A stretch of DNA of 64,000 nucleotides from Panicum virgatum (taxonomy: Eukaryota > Streptophyta > Magnoliopsida > Poales > Poaceae): NCBI RefSeq assembly GCF_016808335.1, contig NC_053148.1, forward strand, positions 16,272,433-16,336,432, given 5' to 3'. Position 1 is the stretch's first letter; the number at the start of each line of letters is the position of its first letter. Below the pieces are notes generated by a model. It saw only the letters and a list, made by a program, of their open reading frames with translations, was not told the origin of the DNA and did no database searches. A program made the translations under genes and the position numbers. Positions 21,514 to 37,552 of the stretch are shown piece after piece.

Positions 21514-22332
21514 TGCCGTTGGGGAAGGAATGGGTGACCCGCACCCATGCCCGTATGTTACCCATCCCCAATTTACCCATCCTCAAATAAGTGGATAATT
21601 ATCCAACGGGCTTGAATAATCCATGAGTAAGCTCCTACATCTACTCAACTCAGCACTCGCACAGCGGGTAACGCAGCAGCTGATAACACCACTAACTAGT
21701 GCTCGTGCTCCCCCTACGCTCGTGTTAATTCGTCGCTCGAAGTGAAGGTTCGCGCGTGCTCGTGCGTGGACTGATAGAGGCTTGTGCAGTTGCGCGGGTA
21801 ACCGAGCCTCGAGCTTGGCGTCAATGGCGTTAGGGTGCTCGGCATGGACCCAGTAGATAAGCTAGAGGGCGGCAGCAGCTGCGCGTAGAGGACGTCGGAG
21901 GCTCATATGGTGGGGATCTGTTCCTCCTGGCCGACGTTGGACGCACTTTGCGGAGGAGCTGAGCACGGGAGGGGCGTCGTGCACGAGCTTCGGACCCTCC
22001 TCGCTGTCCGTGAGCTTCGGCGGCGCTGCCGCCGCCACCAGACGAGAAAAGGTGCCGCCTCCCCTCGCCGGTGCAGATAGGCAGTGCAAGCGCGCTCCAC
22101 CTCCTGCCAGTCATACATTTTAGGTGACGCCGGAAGCGACAATTCATGGTCGTGATGAACACCACCCGTTGCCATCGCAGGTTCGTCAGCTATGTATAAA
22201 CTGATGGATATGGTTAAAATGGGTATTACCCGCGTATATCATATCCGTACCCAAATTTAGATGGGTAATTTCGTATCCTACCCAAATACAATGGGTGTGG
22301 GTTTGGATATGGGTGTTGGGTACCCAACGGCA
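21514..22332. mobile_element. hAT-like non-autonomous element
   Basis: The terminal inverted repeat TGCCGTTGGG is identical at both ends. Subterminal regions are packed with ACCC/GGGT motifs (ATGGGTGACCCGCACCCAT on the left, multiple TACCC on the right), as is usual for plant hAT elements. The interior is GC-rich and lacks transposase motifs. No clean 8-bp target duplication is visible. Confidence 0.55.
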
Positions 22333-23180
22333 ACGTGACTAGCGCTCACACAGCGGACCGTCGCCCACCGAGCGAGAGCGCGGGCACGACCCGGTACGGA
22401 ATTCCTAAATGCTACTCGAGTAATTTTCTATTTTATCTGTCACTCGATTTTTTTTCCGTCACTCCAGCTCATCACTCGGCCGCAGAGGATGTGTGCATGA
22501 CCAGCTCGAGCCCGTTTCTTGTGATATTTCTAGCCCGTTAGTGAATACGGCCCAATATACACAATTTCCCTGGGTGGTCGAGCTTGACCCTGGGTCCGCT
22601 CGTGCTAGGCACACATCACAGAATTTGGATATCAATTTAATCATGAAAAGCATGAAACAGTAGCATAAATGTAAAATGATATCCCTTTTTTTAGTAACTG
22701 TAAAATGGTATTCCTAATGATTACTCGAGTGTTTTCTTTCTGTCATCGGTTGTTAGCTTTTGGGCCGTTTTATTCGAGCCATAAGCATTGTTGGATGCAT
22801 TCCTCTAGCGGTCAGCTCGCGAGGATCAGCCACACACATGATCGCGCTTGCATGCAGCACCGCCGTGGCATGCGATTCTGGTGGCAAATTCCAATGAGAC
22901 CAGACGTGGACCCATTTTACTAACATCAGCGAAACTGTTAGCGAGTTACGTCATGACCGCTGCCCCCTCGTACAACTGTTGTTGTGTCTGTGCCGATTGT
23001 TTTTTTTATAGAGGTTTCACTCGGAATTCTATGTGGTGGTGTCCGGTACTATTTCAATTGTTGCCATATATATTTTCAATTGATTTTGTATGTTTCTTGT
23101 TGCTTGGAGAATTGTTTGATTTTCTTTGTGTTGTCACCCAAGTTTTATGTCCTATCCTTTGTGGTGGTGTCCCATTGTTT
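22333..23180. other. Intergenic stretch, no gene seen
   Basis: AT-rich to neutral sequence; open frames here show no domains. Confidence 0.5.
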
Positions 23181-23418
23181 TGCGAACGCGCTGGTAGCAC
23201 GATGGTAACCGCCCGCCCGGGTTCGATCTCTGTTTGGGACGTGCCCAGGTGTCGCATTGGGAAATTTCCCTAGAGGGGTGCTGGGCTCCTGTGGTGTGTG
23301 TGGGTGTGTGTGCGTGTGTATGTCCCGGTAGGCGCGTCCTTGGACTTCTCGGCAGCCCATTTGCGTTGAGCGCGCGGTCAGCGTAGGTGCCCAACTCCTG
23401 GGTGCTTTCAAAAAAAAG
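23181..23418 (+). mobile_element. tRNA-derived SINE
   Basis: A box A-like GGTAGCACGATGG (23193-23205) is followed about 20 bp later by a box B GGGTTCGATCTC (23219-23230), the internal RNA polymerase III promoter arrangement. A GT-rich tract (about 23290-23322) and a short terminal A-run (23410-23418) follow. No target duplication was confirmed. Confidence 0.72.
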
Positions 23419-23810
23419 AATCCGATTGATTTTTAGTTTCCTGTCACTCAATTTTGCCCTACTGCCTAATAGTACTACGTGGCTCCATCATATTGGTCTA
23501 AAATTCGGCTGACAGCATCCCAAGATTTTTACTCGATTGTTAGGTAGTCAGTCCCCCCACGGTAACAAAGACACGTACGGAGCTCCCACGTTCCTCTCTG
23601 CGCGCCAAGCCGCCAACGTGTGAACCCCAGGTCCAGTCCGCCGGCCAGGCCGCAGATCTGTCGAGCCGGCCCGCGCCGCTTGCCCCTCCACGCCCGCAGC
23701 AGCACGGGGATGGGGGGATTTTTTTTTTTTTTGAAAAACTGGGATGGGGGGATTGACCGACCCACCAGGCCACCACCCGCCGCCCCCGCAGGCCAAATAC
23801 GCGCGTCGCC

Positions 23811-28287
<4,477 letters not shown>

Positions 28288-29362
28288 ACCCAGCATAAGT
28301 GCCGATGTTTATCACCTTCTTCCTGTATAGGGAATTCAGCTTTGTGCTATGACGATGTGTAAAGCATCACATGCTATTTTTACCGGTGATGCAAGAGTGT
28401 AAGAAGCTTAGTTGCAAATTCTGCACTATTTGCCATATTGTAAGATTAGTGAGGCTCGATCAGGAGTTGCCGTGAAGCGGAGCACCTGGCCTCATATCCT
28501 GTGTGGAAATGAAAATTTGGTGGTACAAGAGCCCTGGCGGCACCTCGCATCCGGAATTTTACCCGGCAGGATGACTGGATGAGGTACAGGCTTGAGGAAC
28601 AAAAGAAATTATCACGGCAAGACTCTTAGCCCCTGTCATGCCTTCTGCGGCAAATCTGTTTGGTAAGCTTTTGTTTCTGTGTTAGGCTGTCAGCTTGAGG
28701 CAGGGTTTCGAGGCGAGACACCTCAGTGTAGTAACCATTTAGCAAGCTGGACTCACTACTATTCGGCTCTATCGTCCCTATGGGAATTGAACCCAAGACC
28801 TCTTGGTTTTTAGGCAGCTTCCCATCTTACCTACACAATGCATCTAACTCGAAATGTGGTACCTTTTTTTTTTTGAACTAACTCCTGGAGGGTCCTTTAG
28901 TCTAGGTTTGTGATATCAACAGGCTCCAACTGGGATAAAAGAGCCCTTTCGTCCCCAAGCCGTTGGAACCGAGATTAATGTTCATATTAGTTCCGGGCAT
29001 AATACTGGCCGGAACAAATATAATGATCAAAATTTTTTCTCTAGTTATGACCGGACCCGGACAAGACCATGGGACCAAATCCAATTCGGTTTTGGAGGAA
29101 AAGTAGGGTGGATTCACAAGATCGAGTAGCCGCTACATCAACAAGCTTTACATTACACAAGGACAAGTGGTTCCCGGCCGGCCGGAAAGTCGTCGCCGCC
29201 GTCGGTCGTTGTACAGTTGCTGCACGCACGCAGGCAGTGCCCAGTAATCCACACACAGAAAACACCATCGATCTATCCAGTACACTCTCCCAGCGCAGCC
29301 CGTCTGCCCGTCGCCTCGCCTCGCCTCATCTTCGTTCTTCGCCGCCGTCGTCTCAGCTGAGC
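28288..29362. other. Tail-to-tail intergenic region between SelO and LHCA1
   Basis: Contains the 3' ends of both genes. A T-run at 28863-28874 is followed by degenerate transposon-like sequence to about 29090. No gene recognised. Confidence 0.5.
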
Positions 29363-30306
29363 TCAAGGGTAGATCGTTCTGGGGATGATGATGTCGCCGA
29401 TGTTGTTGTGCCACGGGTCGGCGAGGTGGGTGGCCAGGTTCTCCAGCGGCCCCGTGCCCGGGTACGCCGACTGCTGCACGCAGAACCCCACGAACGCCAA
29501 CATCGCCAGCCGGCCTGCACGTACGTACGATGCCCAGTTATTAGTTAGCTAGTGTACTCCTTGATCAGGTGCGGCACATCGATCAGGTGCCTGGCATGAT
29601 CGAGGGAGGCAACAAGGCTCACCGTTCTTGATCTCCTTGAGCTTGTACTCCTCGAACTTGACGGGGTCCTTGGAGAAGCCGAGCGGGTCGAAGGCGCCGC
29701 CGGGGTACTTCTTCTTCTCGGGGTCCTTCTCCATGGTGCGCTGGTGCTCGGCGAAGGCGATGGCCACGAACTCGATCACCAGGATGGTGGGCAGAGTGCC
29801 CCACGGCACCGGGTTGCCCAGGTACGTGGCCTGCCCGCCGGGCACGGCCGCCCACTCCTGCGCCTTCACCCAGTTGCCAAGCCCCAGCGCCTCCGGCACC
29901 AAGATCCCGGGCACGGCGAGCATGGCCCAGCGGCAGTGGTACACCTCCGACTCCTTGAACCGCTCGAAGTTCTCCGGCACGGTGGCGAGGCCGAGGGGGT
30001 CGAATCCGAAGTCCCTGGCCAAATTTTATACCGGAGACAAGCCAGCTCGTCAGTTTAGAAAATCTGCAGAGCACGCCGGTCCTCGACGCCGCCGGCCAGC
30101 TGAGCTATAGCTTACCCGGGGGAGGAGCCGTCGAGGTGGGCGGGGCGGGGCTGGCCGGGCATCCACTCGGCGGACATGGTGACGCGGCCCGAGGTGGTGG
30201 CGCTGGCGCAGAACGGCAGCCGGCCGGAGCGGGACGACGGCGCCAGCAGGCTGGGCACGCCCACGGCGCTGCAGCTCCGGAGCCCGCTCGACGACGCCAT
30301 CGCCAT
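29363..30306 (-). CDS. LHCA1: Photosystem I chlorophyll a/b-binding protein LHCA1, three exons
   Basis: Predicted 244 residues from exons 30306-30116, 30014-29623 and 29514-29363, all with GT-AG introns of about 100 bp. LHCA1 is a nuclear-encoded antenna protein of the plant photosystem I complex that binds chlorophylls a and b in the thylakoid membrane. An N-terminal chloroplast transit peptide of about 43 residues precedes [12 protein letters not shown], the typical mature start. The first membrane helix carries [16 protein letters not shown] with the Glu and Arg that form the inter-helix ion pair. The third helix [15 protein letters not shown] is split by intron 2. NPVPWGTLP and [17 protein letters not shown] are LHCA1-specific. 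MAMASS was chosen as the start because it fits the transit peptide; an upstream in-frame Met at 30462 would add an unusual extension. Confidence 0.95.
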
Positions 30307-30600
30307 TGCTGCTGCTCCGATCCCGCTGATCCTGAGGCCGAGACGAGAGGAGAGGGAGGAGTGGCGTTTGAGAGCGGGAGCAGAATCTGCGGCTGCTATT
30401 AAGAGCACCACCAGCGGCCGGAGACGAAGCGGGATGGGGGATATCCAAATGCTGCCCGCCATTGGCGGCGATATCCGTGTGCCCGCGCGTCATTGGGCCA
30501 CGTTGGAGCGGGGTATCTTTGGCTGTCCGACGTGGCACTGGCACGGCCCTCCCCGAAGGAGGTGAGGCTTCCTGCTCGCAATGGTCCCGGCCTCTCGGCG
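30307..30600 (-). promoter_or_regulatory. Proximal promoter region of LHCA1
   Basis: Read on the gene strand, this holds two GGATATC motifs, CCAAT boxes and ACGTGG/CCACGT G-box-like cores at about 30430-30540. These are typical of light-regulated plant genes. No clear TATA box was fixed; assignment is inference from motif content. Confidence 0.45.
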
Positions 30601-30706
30601 CCGTGAGCTGCGGTCCACATATCTGTGCCTTGCTGACCGGAATATCTACAGGGCAATTCAACGTAAGTAACTTCTATCCACCAATCCAAAAGAGGATAAG
30701 GTGGAA

Positions 30707-30715
30707 AGATATTTT
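30707..30715 (-). promoter_or_regulatory. Evening Element match, copy nearer LHCA1
   Basis: AAAATATCT on the gene strand, about 400 bp upstream of the start codon. This is the known core bound by CCA1/LHY/RVE-type clock proteins. Confidence 0.5.
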
Positions 30716-31129
30716 TATTGCTCCCCTGAATGTAAATTTTGCTCTAATTAAAGTCATGTACAACAGTCTAGACAGGTGTTGTCCATTTGATATACATAGA
30801 CAGCTAAACAGACATCTTATACAACGGATCGTCTGTTTGGCTATCTGCAAGATATTTAATTAATTTTTGATACATAAATCATGGTGATTTAATATATAAT
30901 TTGATCTTGTAGCCATTGTGTTGAGATGCAGAATAAATTCAAATAATTTGATCTTGTACACACGGACATTGCAAGCACACATGGGCGTCACTTCACACTC
31001 AAACTGCAACAGTTCACTCTCGGCCGTGAGCTGCGGTCCACATATCTGTCCGTGCCTTGCTGACTGGAATATCTACACAGCGACTCAGTGTAACTTTTAT
31101 CCACCAATCCAAAAGGGGATCAGGTGGAA

Positions 31130-31138
31130 AGATATTTT
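31130..31138 (-). promoter_or_regulatory. Evening Element match, distal copy
   Basis: The same AAAATATCT, preserved in the second copy of the duplicated block, about 824 bp upstream of the LHCA1 start codon. Confidence 0.45.
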
Positions 31139-31174
31139 TATTGCTCCCCTGGTTGTAAATTTTCCTGTAGTTAA

Positions 31175-32366
31175 GTTGTTAAATTAAAATTTTCATAATT
31201 CATTTTGAATCAAAAAATTACAAAATGGATACCAAAAGTTTTCTAAAAATGTAACCTATCTCAATTATCTAGATTCAATTTTTTATGTTCATAATTTTTT
31301 GTTGCTTGTTGTTATGCCTATTATTTTTGTATAACTAAGATTCAAATAGAGCAACAATATATAGCTTACATTTTAGAAATATTTTGGTACTAGTTGCATA
31401 TTTTTATGATTAAAATAAATTAGTTTTATTTTTTAGATCTAATTAGATTTTTTTTATTTTTTTAAAAAAAATACAAAAACACGTTCAAAACCATCCTAAG
31501 GGCCCAATTTGCCCGGTTTCGATAGTTAGATGATCTTTGTTATCCAGTTGTAGTTGAAGGTTCCAAATTAGACGTTTACTATAGTTTGAGGGTGTAAATC
31601 GAACTTTTTTCACATATACATTGCACAAAGGCCTTTAAGAAATAAAGAAATTATTGCAAAACAACACAACTAGGTACACACACCCTTGATAACATCTATG
31701 ATGAGGAACCCTAAGCCTTGATAGCCAAACTCTAGAACACCTTAATTGGAATTGAAGTTGAAACTATCATCAGCTTTCAGTCTGTGTGAAACCATCAACG
31801 TCGATTTTTATATTTGTCGGCTCATATGTACGTGACATTTTTTAATCATTTGGAGACAACTATTTTAATTTTTTATGAGGATATGACATCACTTTAGGGT
31901 CATCTCTTTCTTCTGTAATATAGCAATTTAACAATATTTTAGTCAAAATGTGAGGCGAGATTCTTTGTAACTAGATAAAGGTTTTTTTACTCAAATTCAT
32001 TAATAATAAAGGATCCTTTTTCAGGCTTTTGGTTGGATTGCAGTTTGGGCCTCATTTGATGCAAAAAGTCCTTGAAATACGGTCGTCTCATGCACTTCAT
32101 TTGGGGTGAGGGTGGTAATAGATTATGACTCTAATGCTCTCTTCACAATACAACTTTGATCCTTAATATTTTTAACTAAATATTATATAAAATTAGAGCA
32201 CGGTTCTTTGAGGACCCGACCCTTAGATTATCTAAATAAAAAATTAAAGCCATTTACCGCTTATACACTTCATAAGCTAAGCATCACCAATATTACAATT
32301 TGCAACAGCAATGAGCAGCTTGCTCCGTGTATTTTGGGACAGGGCCGTCCTCGATCTTCGTTGCAC
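31175..32366. other. AT-rich intergenic stretch, no gene seen
   Basis: Very AT-rich with long T and A runs. No coding, RNA or transposon-end signal recognised. Confidence 0.6.
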
Positions 32367-33110
32367 ATTTTTTTTTGAGAAACCGGATTGATATTTCATT
32401 TATATTCTCGGTGATTACAGCCCGTGTTACAAAGATGTCCTTGAAAGAAATAGGAATTACAGCCCAATCCTTGTAACCATCTCCCGGTTTTCCTCACCAT
32501 CGGTGACTGGCATCCGCAACCCGAGGCCGGCCTCCTCCCCGGCGAAGAAAGAAAGTTTGTTGTTGCCGTCTTGAGCAGCATATCGAAAACAACATGCTTT
32601 GTTGTTGTTGAACGATCCGGCTGAAGATGACCGGCGGCCATCAAATCGTCGGGCCGTGGGGAACCTGACGCCCCAAGAACCTGCAGAAGCTTCAATCCGC
32701 CGGACGACGAAGAACCCCGAAGGGAAACTGAACCACCAAGACAGGTGGTAACTAGCAACCAATCCGATTTCATCTCTGGTTAGTAAGCAAACCTCTCCAA
32801 ATCGATGACGACAAGAGAGGGACAAAAGAACCCAACGAGACCTGGAACTCCCAGATCCAGGGGACACACACCACTTCGGCTCATCACTGGCATCAGAAGA
32901 CTCACCAGCGAGGCGGAGAAGAAGCCGGAGTTCCTTATTCCTCCGCTACAATCCCGCCTTCACCGTGCGAGAGCTGTTTGGGCTGAGTTACCTATAGTAA
33001 ATAGGTACCTGTACACCGACCACCTCACTCCTCATTCCACGTCCTCTTCGGCGCCTGTCGAGATGCGCTGGGCTTGCCCGCGTACTTTACTGGGCCCAAA
33101 CTGGCCATTT
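32367..33110 (-). mobile_element. Possible retroposon remnant on the minus strand
   Basis: A T-run at about 32368-32377 followed by GAGAAACCGGATTGATATTT corresponds, on the minus strand, to a 3' end finishing in poly(A). The GC-rich body has broken open frames without a recognised domain. It could be a LINE fragment or processed transcript. Confidence 0.3.
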
Positions 33111-33164
33111 TCTCTCTATGCCGTCTCCTCACGCCAACTGATTTTCGGTTACTCATCTTTGGTT

Positions 33165-33521
33165 TTTTTTTTTTGACACCTCTCATCTGGGTACAGCTGT
33201 AGCATCTGTTCATACACGCACACACGCACTCCCCTACACACGCACACCACACTCACACCACACGTGTACAATCAGACCTACAACTACACACAGATATGAA
33301 GATCGCGTCCTTCTAGATATCACTGGAAACCTCCAAGACTCCGTGTGCGACGGGCGCGTCACAGTCCCTTTGTGGCACCACGCGTGAGAGACAACGGAGA
33401 TTATTAAAGGTACTGAGAACAGTACCTGATGAGGCACGCGAGTTGCGATTCCCAGGAATCGAACCCGCGCCCGGCCGCTCGCGGGTGCGCGAGCGAACCA
33501 ACTGAGCTATCGCTCGTCCTC
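33165..33521 (-). mobile_element. tRNA-derived SINE with perfect target duplication
   Basis: On the minus strand it opens with a tRNA-like head: box A GATAGCTCAGTTGGTTCG and box B GGGTTCGATTCC. The body includes a GT-rich tract and ends in an A-run. The 8-bp direct repeat CTTTGGTT flanks it at 33157-33164 and 33522-33529. This is a textbook SINE inserted by target-primed reverse transcription. Confidence 0.85.
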
Positions 33522-33529
33522 CTTTGGTT

Positions 33530-34265
33530 GTTAAAGCTGCTAGGCCCACATCATCTCAGAGCCACCAAATTTTCAACAAAACAAAAGGCAATGCAGACGA
33601 AAAATAATAAGCATAAGCACCGAAACTTGTCAATGCTGTCCTTGCTGCATACTAGTATGATTTTTTTTCACAATGAAGCGGAGCATTTACTCTTGCTATG
33701 AATGCACTCGCTCTGTCATAAAATTGTGGTCTGGCGATTGTACTGGACCACTGTGCAAAACCGTCTGTCCAAAAGTTTCCGTTCTATGCATGCTGAAGTC
33801 AGGAATTAATGACTGTAATTTTGGTGCACACAGCCAAAGCCAAGCTAATTTGAGTGCCGTATCAGTCGAATAGTGATGACACATCTGCGAAAAGGGTTTC
33901 TTGGGATAATTAAACTTTGATTTCACCTCCCTTTTACTACATTTTCTGATCCACCTATCTAACAAATGGACCCTTGGGAGGGTTTGTCAGAAACTGCTTC
34001 AGCTAGTGAAGAAAAAAAATTGGTTTCATCCAACCTTCGTTCACTTTTGTCTAGACTTGTGAAACGACTCCATAATGTATTACCTCTTTTTATGAAAAGC
34101 GGATCAAAAGCTATTCTAACAAACCCTAAAATTTGATTATTATGTGCAGTTAAATAGATGTTGTACTATTAATCTATAATAGATCCCCCACAGTTCTCAT
34201 TGTTTGTGTATGTGAACCAAACAAATATCAAGAATGGATGGAATAACGAATTAGCTTTTACAATC
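33530..34265. other. Intergenic stretch, no gene seen
   Basis: No coding or RNA feature recognised. Confidence 0.5.
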
Positions 34266-34390
34266 AGCTTGTTTGGCTGGCTAGTCAGCCAATCAGTGTT
34301 TTTCTCGCACCAAATCAACATCAGCATCAGTCAGCAATATTTTTCTCTCACAACAAATCATCGCTAGCCACTAGCCAGCCGAACAATACC
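34266..34390. mobile_element. Short MITE
   Basis: About 125 bp with ends GCTTGTTTGGCTGGCTAGT and, inverted, GGTATTGTTCGGCTGGCTAG. The interior has the TTTTTCTC / CTCTCACAAC phrases common in grass MITEs of this kind. Confidence 0.6.
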
Positions 34391-34863
34391 AATATATTCG
34401 AATACAAGAAAGTGATAGTAGAATGTTGCACTTAGATAACAAGGTGACTCTTTCTTTTTTTTTAAAAAAAAAAGGCTAAGATCTACTCTGTGAATGTAGT
34501 AATACATTTATTTGTTGTAGATGATAGTTCCATAGTACTATAAATTTTCTATCAATATGTGTTATTAGCCATAATATCAATATATCCAAAAAAAATAGTA
34601 TTGACCAAAGGTGCATATAGATGCCATCTGTTTAAGAAGCATAAATAAATTTTTGCAAGATAGTAACTAACCAATATAGGCGTGCTATTTTTATAGATGG
34701 AAGCATCCTCAGTTGTTACTGTTACATACCTCATTACAAAGTTTAGACAGTAACATCATTACGGTTGGATCAGCTTCGGCAAGGCAACACATGGAAGAAC
34801 ACCTGTAATCACTTACATTGATTCAGAAACACGCCCATCAACAGCAAATGAACGAACACAAAA
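34391..34863. other. AT-rich intergenic stretch, no gene seen
   Basis: A T/A homopolymer stretch at about 34456-34475. Nothing else found. Confidence 0.55.
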
Positions 34864-35810
34864 GCCCTGTTCGCTGTACTGGTGCTGGAGTGGTGTGAGA
34901 GAAAAATACTATTGGCTGGCTGGTGGCTGGAGGCTGCTGCTGGAGTGGTGTGAGAGGAAAACACTGCTGGCTGTAGCCTTGGGCACAAAAAACCGAGAAC
35001 CGAGGACCGAACTGAAAAAACCGAGAACCGGAGCTGAACCGAACCGAAACCGAGAATTTCGGTTCCTAGTTCTCAGGAACCGAAATACTCGGTTCGGTTT
35101 CGGTTCCTAAGCCGTTTAACCGAAGAACCGAGCCCATCATACATTTAGCCCATGAAGGAATGAATCTGGCCCAAGGCCCAAAAGAAAACCCTAACATCAA
35201 GCCACCCAGTCCCGTCCCGTACCCCCCACCCGGCCACCCTGCCCATCCTACCCTGACCCCCGACCCCGAGGCGGCGAGGCCCCGAGCCCCCGACGCCCCG
35301 TCCCGGCGTCCCCGACCCCCGGTCCCGACCGGCGCCGGCGGCCACTCCCCAGACCCCAGCCGCCGCCCCGCCCTCTTCGGCGGCCACCAGCGGAGTGCTC
35401 GGCTGCCCACCAGCACTGGGTCCCGCCGATTCGAGCGGTGGCGGGGGACCGGCGGTGATGGGTCAGCAGGAGGAGGGCCCGGTGGCGGCGATGCGGTGCG
35501 GGCAGGGGTGAAGTCGCAAGCTGCCGCCCCTGTCTCAAGGAGATCCAGGCGGCGGTACGCCCGATTCACGCGTTGCGCGGGGCGCGGGCTCAAGCCGCCG
35601 CTCCTGGCGCACGCGAGGAGTTCGGTTCCATCGGTTATAACCGAAACCGAACCGAAAGAACCGAACCCGAAGTTCTTCGGTTCTTAGTTCTGAAAAGAAC
35701 CGAATGGTTTCTGTTTTTCAGGAACCGAACTTCTACAAGAACCGAAGAACCGAACCGATGTTCTAACCGAATGCCCAGGGCTAGCTGGCTGGAGCCTGCT
35801 GGAGCATAAC
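34864..35810. mobile_element. Probable MITE (GCCCTGTTCGCT type) split by a hAT-like element
   Basis: The left part has a duplicated GGAGTGGTGTGAGAG phrase typical of a grass MITE. The sequence GCTAGCTGGCTGGAGCC after 35779 resembles its other arm. The hAT-like element at 34978-35779 lies between them. Borders are tentative. Confidence 0.4.
34978..35779. mobile_element. hAT-like non-autonomous element with ACCGAA arrays
   Basis: The ends CTTGGGCA and, inverted, CCTGGGCA enclose dense subterminal ACCGAA/TTCGGTT repeats at about 34992-35125 and 35625-35768. Such arrays are where hAT transposase usually binds. The middle (35160-35600) is very GC-rich, with multi-frame open stretches but no known domain, possibly captured host DNA. 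The flanking 8-mers GCTGTAGC and GCTAGCTG match only partly. Confidence 0.6.
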
Positions 35811-35815
35811 ATGGC

Positions 35816-37126
35816 CAAATTCAATAGAAACTTTGAACTTGGAATAAAGAAAAGAAAGAGAAAATAATGACAAGGGGGCGTTGAAACCACCAGCCTTTGC
35901 GGTACTATGAAACATGCTGACGGATCTTGGCAGCAGCAGGTCATTACTAGCCCCTGGTTTGGTTGTTCCCTGGCTGTCAGTCTTGGGATCCTTGCTGCCC
36001 CTTCTCCGGCCTTTCGATGTCCCCGAGGGCACCTGTCAGGGGCTACTGCAGCAGTGCCCAGTGGGGGGGGGGGGGGGTGTGGACTGTGGAGTGCAGCTCA
36101 CTCGTTTTCAACGGTTGGTAAACAAAGCGCAAAACTGAGCAACCGAGTGACAGCTCCACACAAAAGCAGCTCCAGCAAGCAAGCAAGCCAGCACAGGCAC
36201 AGGCCCCCTCCCTCCCTCCCTCAGCCTCTCTCTCATCGCGTGGTGTGTACAGTGTCCTGCCGCTGCTGTCCCGCAGGGGAGCTCACAGCTACTGTTAGAG
36301 CTCAGGCACCCAGGCTCCATATCACCCCTTTCGCTGCGCTTCTCAACGGTATTTTCTTCTCACACCACCCAGCAACAGCAACCAACCAACAATATTTATC
36401 TCTCGCACCACCCGCGGTAGCATCCAGCACCAGCACACCGATCAGCACCGCCTGCTCGTTCAATAATCTTCCAGCTTTCCCCAAACAGCGCCAACCTTTG
36501 GCTATTGGCCTCTGCTTCCTGATCTGTGGTGGGTCTCCCGGTGTCTCAATCTCAGTCCAAGATCAGTGCCAATCTATCTCGAGCACCTTTTCTTTTCCCC
36601 TTCGGTGCTAGCAAAAAAAAAAAAATCCCATCCTTTGACCGCTGGAGCTTGGGGAAATGGGTTTTGCAGCAGCATGTTTCTTGAAGGGCATGCTATTTTG
36701 ATGCAAGGTCAGCTTCTTTCTATCTCCTCTATTGCTTAGTAAACCATTTCAATGGTTCTGCTCTAACCTGTTCTTAAAATTTCTGTGTTCTACTGGTGCA
36801 TTCCCATCTGAGTTTAGAGATTTATTGGGGTATTTGTTTCCTGAGCTTATTGCTATGGATCTAAGTGCAACTCTGAGATTAATCTATCATCCATTCTTGA
36901 ATATTCAATCATGTTCTAGTTGGGTTTTACAGTAGGCTCATCGATATTTCTCGTGCAGATTTCTAGATTGTTTTGGCTGCACTGTCCTAGAGCCAGTGAG
37001 ATATTTTGTTTAAACAAGGAAGCAACAGAATAGGCCGCATCTAGCTATCTTCATTCACAGCTTGTAGCTTCAGCTGTTGCCTGGTGCACGCATCTGCAGG
37101 ACTGCAGCCTCTGCTGAATTGAATCA
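35816..37126. other. Upstream region and 5' UTR of the AT-hook gene
   Basis: Includes a G-run at about 36063-36079 and a CT-rich tract at about 36200-36235. A donor-like CAAG|GTCAGC near 36708 and an acceptor TCTGCAG at about 37098 suggest a 5' UTR intron just before the start codon. Transcript limits are inference. Confidence 0.4.
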
Positions 37127-37552
37127 ATGGGTAGGGGGAGGGGCAGAGGGAGGAAGCAGCTCACCAATGGCAGGACCCATGAGGACAAGGGGAGCAGCGG
37201 TGAGGAGGTCGTCGTGCCTGCAAGGAAGAGGAGGGGGCGGCCCCAGAAGCGCGTCGCCGCCGAGAAGATCATTGAGGCGGAGGTGAAGAAACTGGAGGAG
37301 GCTGATGACGGCGATGAGGACTATGTGGTGGGAGCAGGGGATGGTGCCAAGCTAAAGGGTTCCACAGGGGTTGGTACCAACAAGAGGAACAGGGTGCCCA
37401 AGGAAGAAGAAGAGGGTTCAAATCTTGACATGGAGGAGAACAGCTCGAGCACTCGGTCCAGCAATGATGAGTCGACCAGGTCCAATGGGTTCCGGCAATC
37501 TGGTAGCCGCCGGAAGAGCACGCCACGGCGGGCGGCGGAGGCGGGGCTATAG
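37127..37552 (+). CDS. Small AT-hook protein
   Basis: Single-exon frame of 141 residues starting MGRGRGRGRKQ. An AT-hook core (RKRRGRPQKR, about residues 33-42) predicts binding to the minor groove of AT-rich DNA. An acidic segment (EEADDGDEDY) follows, then a Ser-rich stretch and a basic tail GSRRKSTPRRAAEAGL. The order of GRGRG start, AT hook, acidic middle and FRQSGSRRKSTPRRAAEAG end resembles a conserved plant protein of unknown function. It is probably nuclear. The whole frame is intact with a good ATG context (ATCAATGGG). Confidence 0.82.
   Translation: MGRGRGRGRKQLTNGRTHEDKGSSGEEVVVPARKRRGRPQKRVAAEKIIEAEVKKLEEADDGDEDYVVGAGDGAKLKGSTGVGTNKRNRVPKEEEEGSNLDMEENSSSTRSSNDESTRSNGFRQSGSRRKSTPRRAAEAGL

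Larger units (their letters stand above)
30601..31174. repeat. Duplicated 150-bp block upstream of LHCA1
   Basis: Copies at 30601-30750 and 31024-31174 share long stretches, including CCGTGAGCTGCGGTCCACAT, CCACCAATCCAAAAG and TGGAAAGATATTTTTATTGC. They are about 423 bp apart in the same orientation. Each has a CCAAT box; the copy nearer the gene also has a GATAAG I-box. Confidence 0.85.

Noticed and set aside
29619..30110. Alternative frames over LHCA1
   Set aside because: Shadow frames; the LHCA1 frame matches a known protein family over its whole length.
35066..35687. GC-rich frames inside the hAT-like element
   Set aside because: Open on both strands, Pro/Arg/Gly-rich, no domain; likely compositional.
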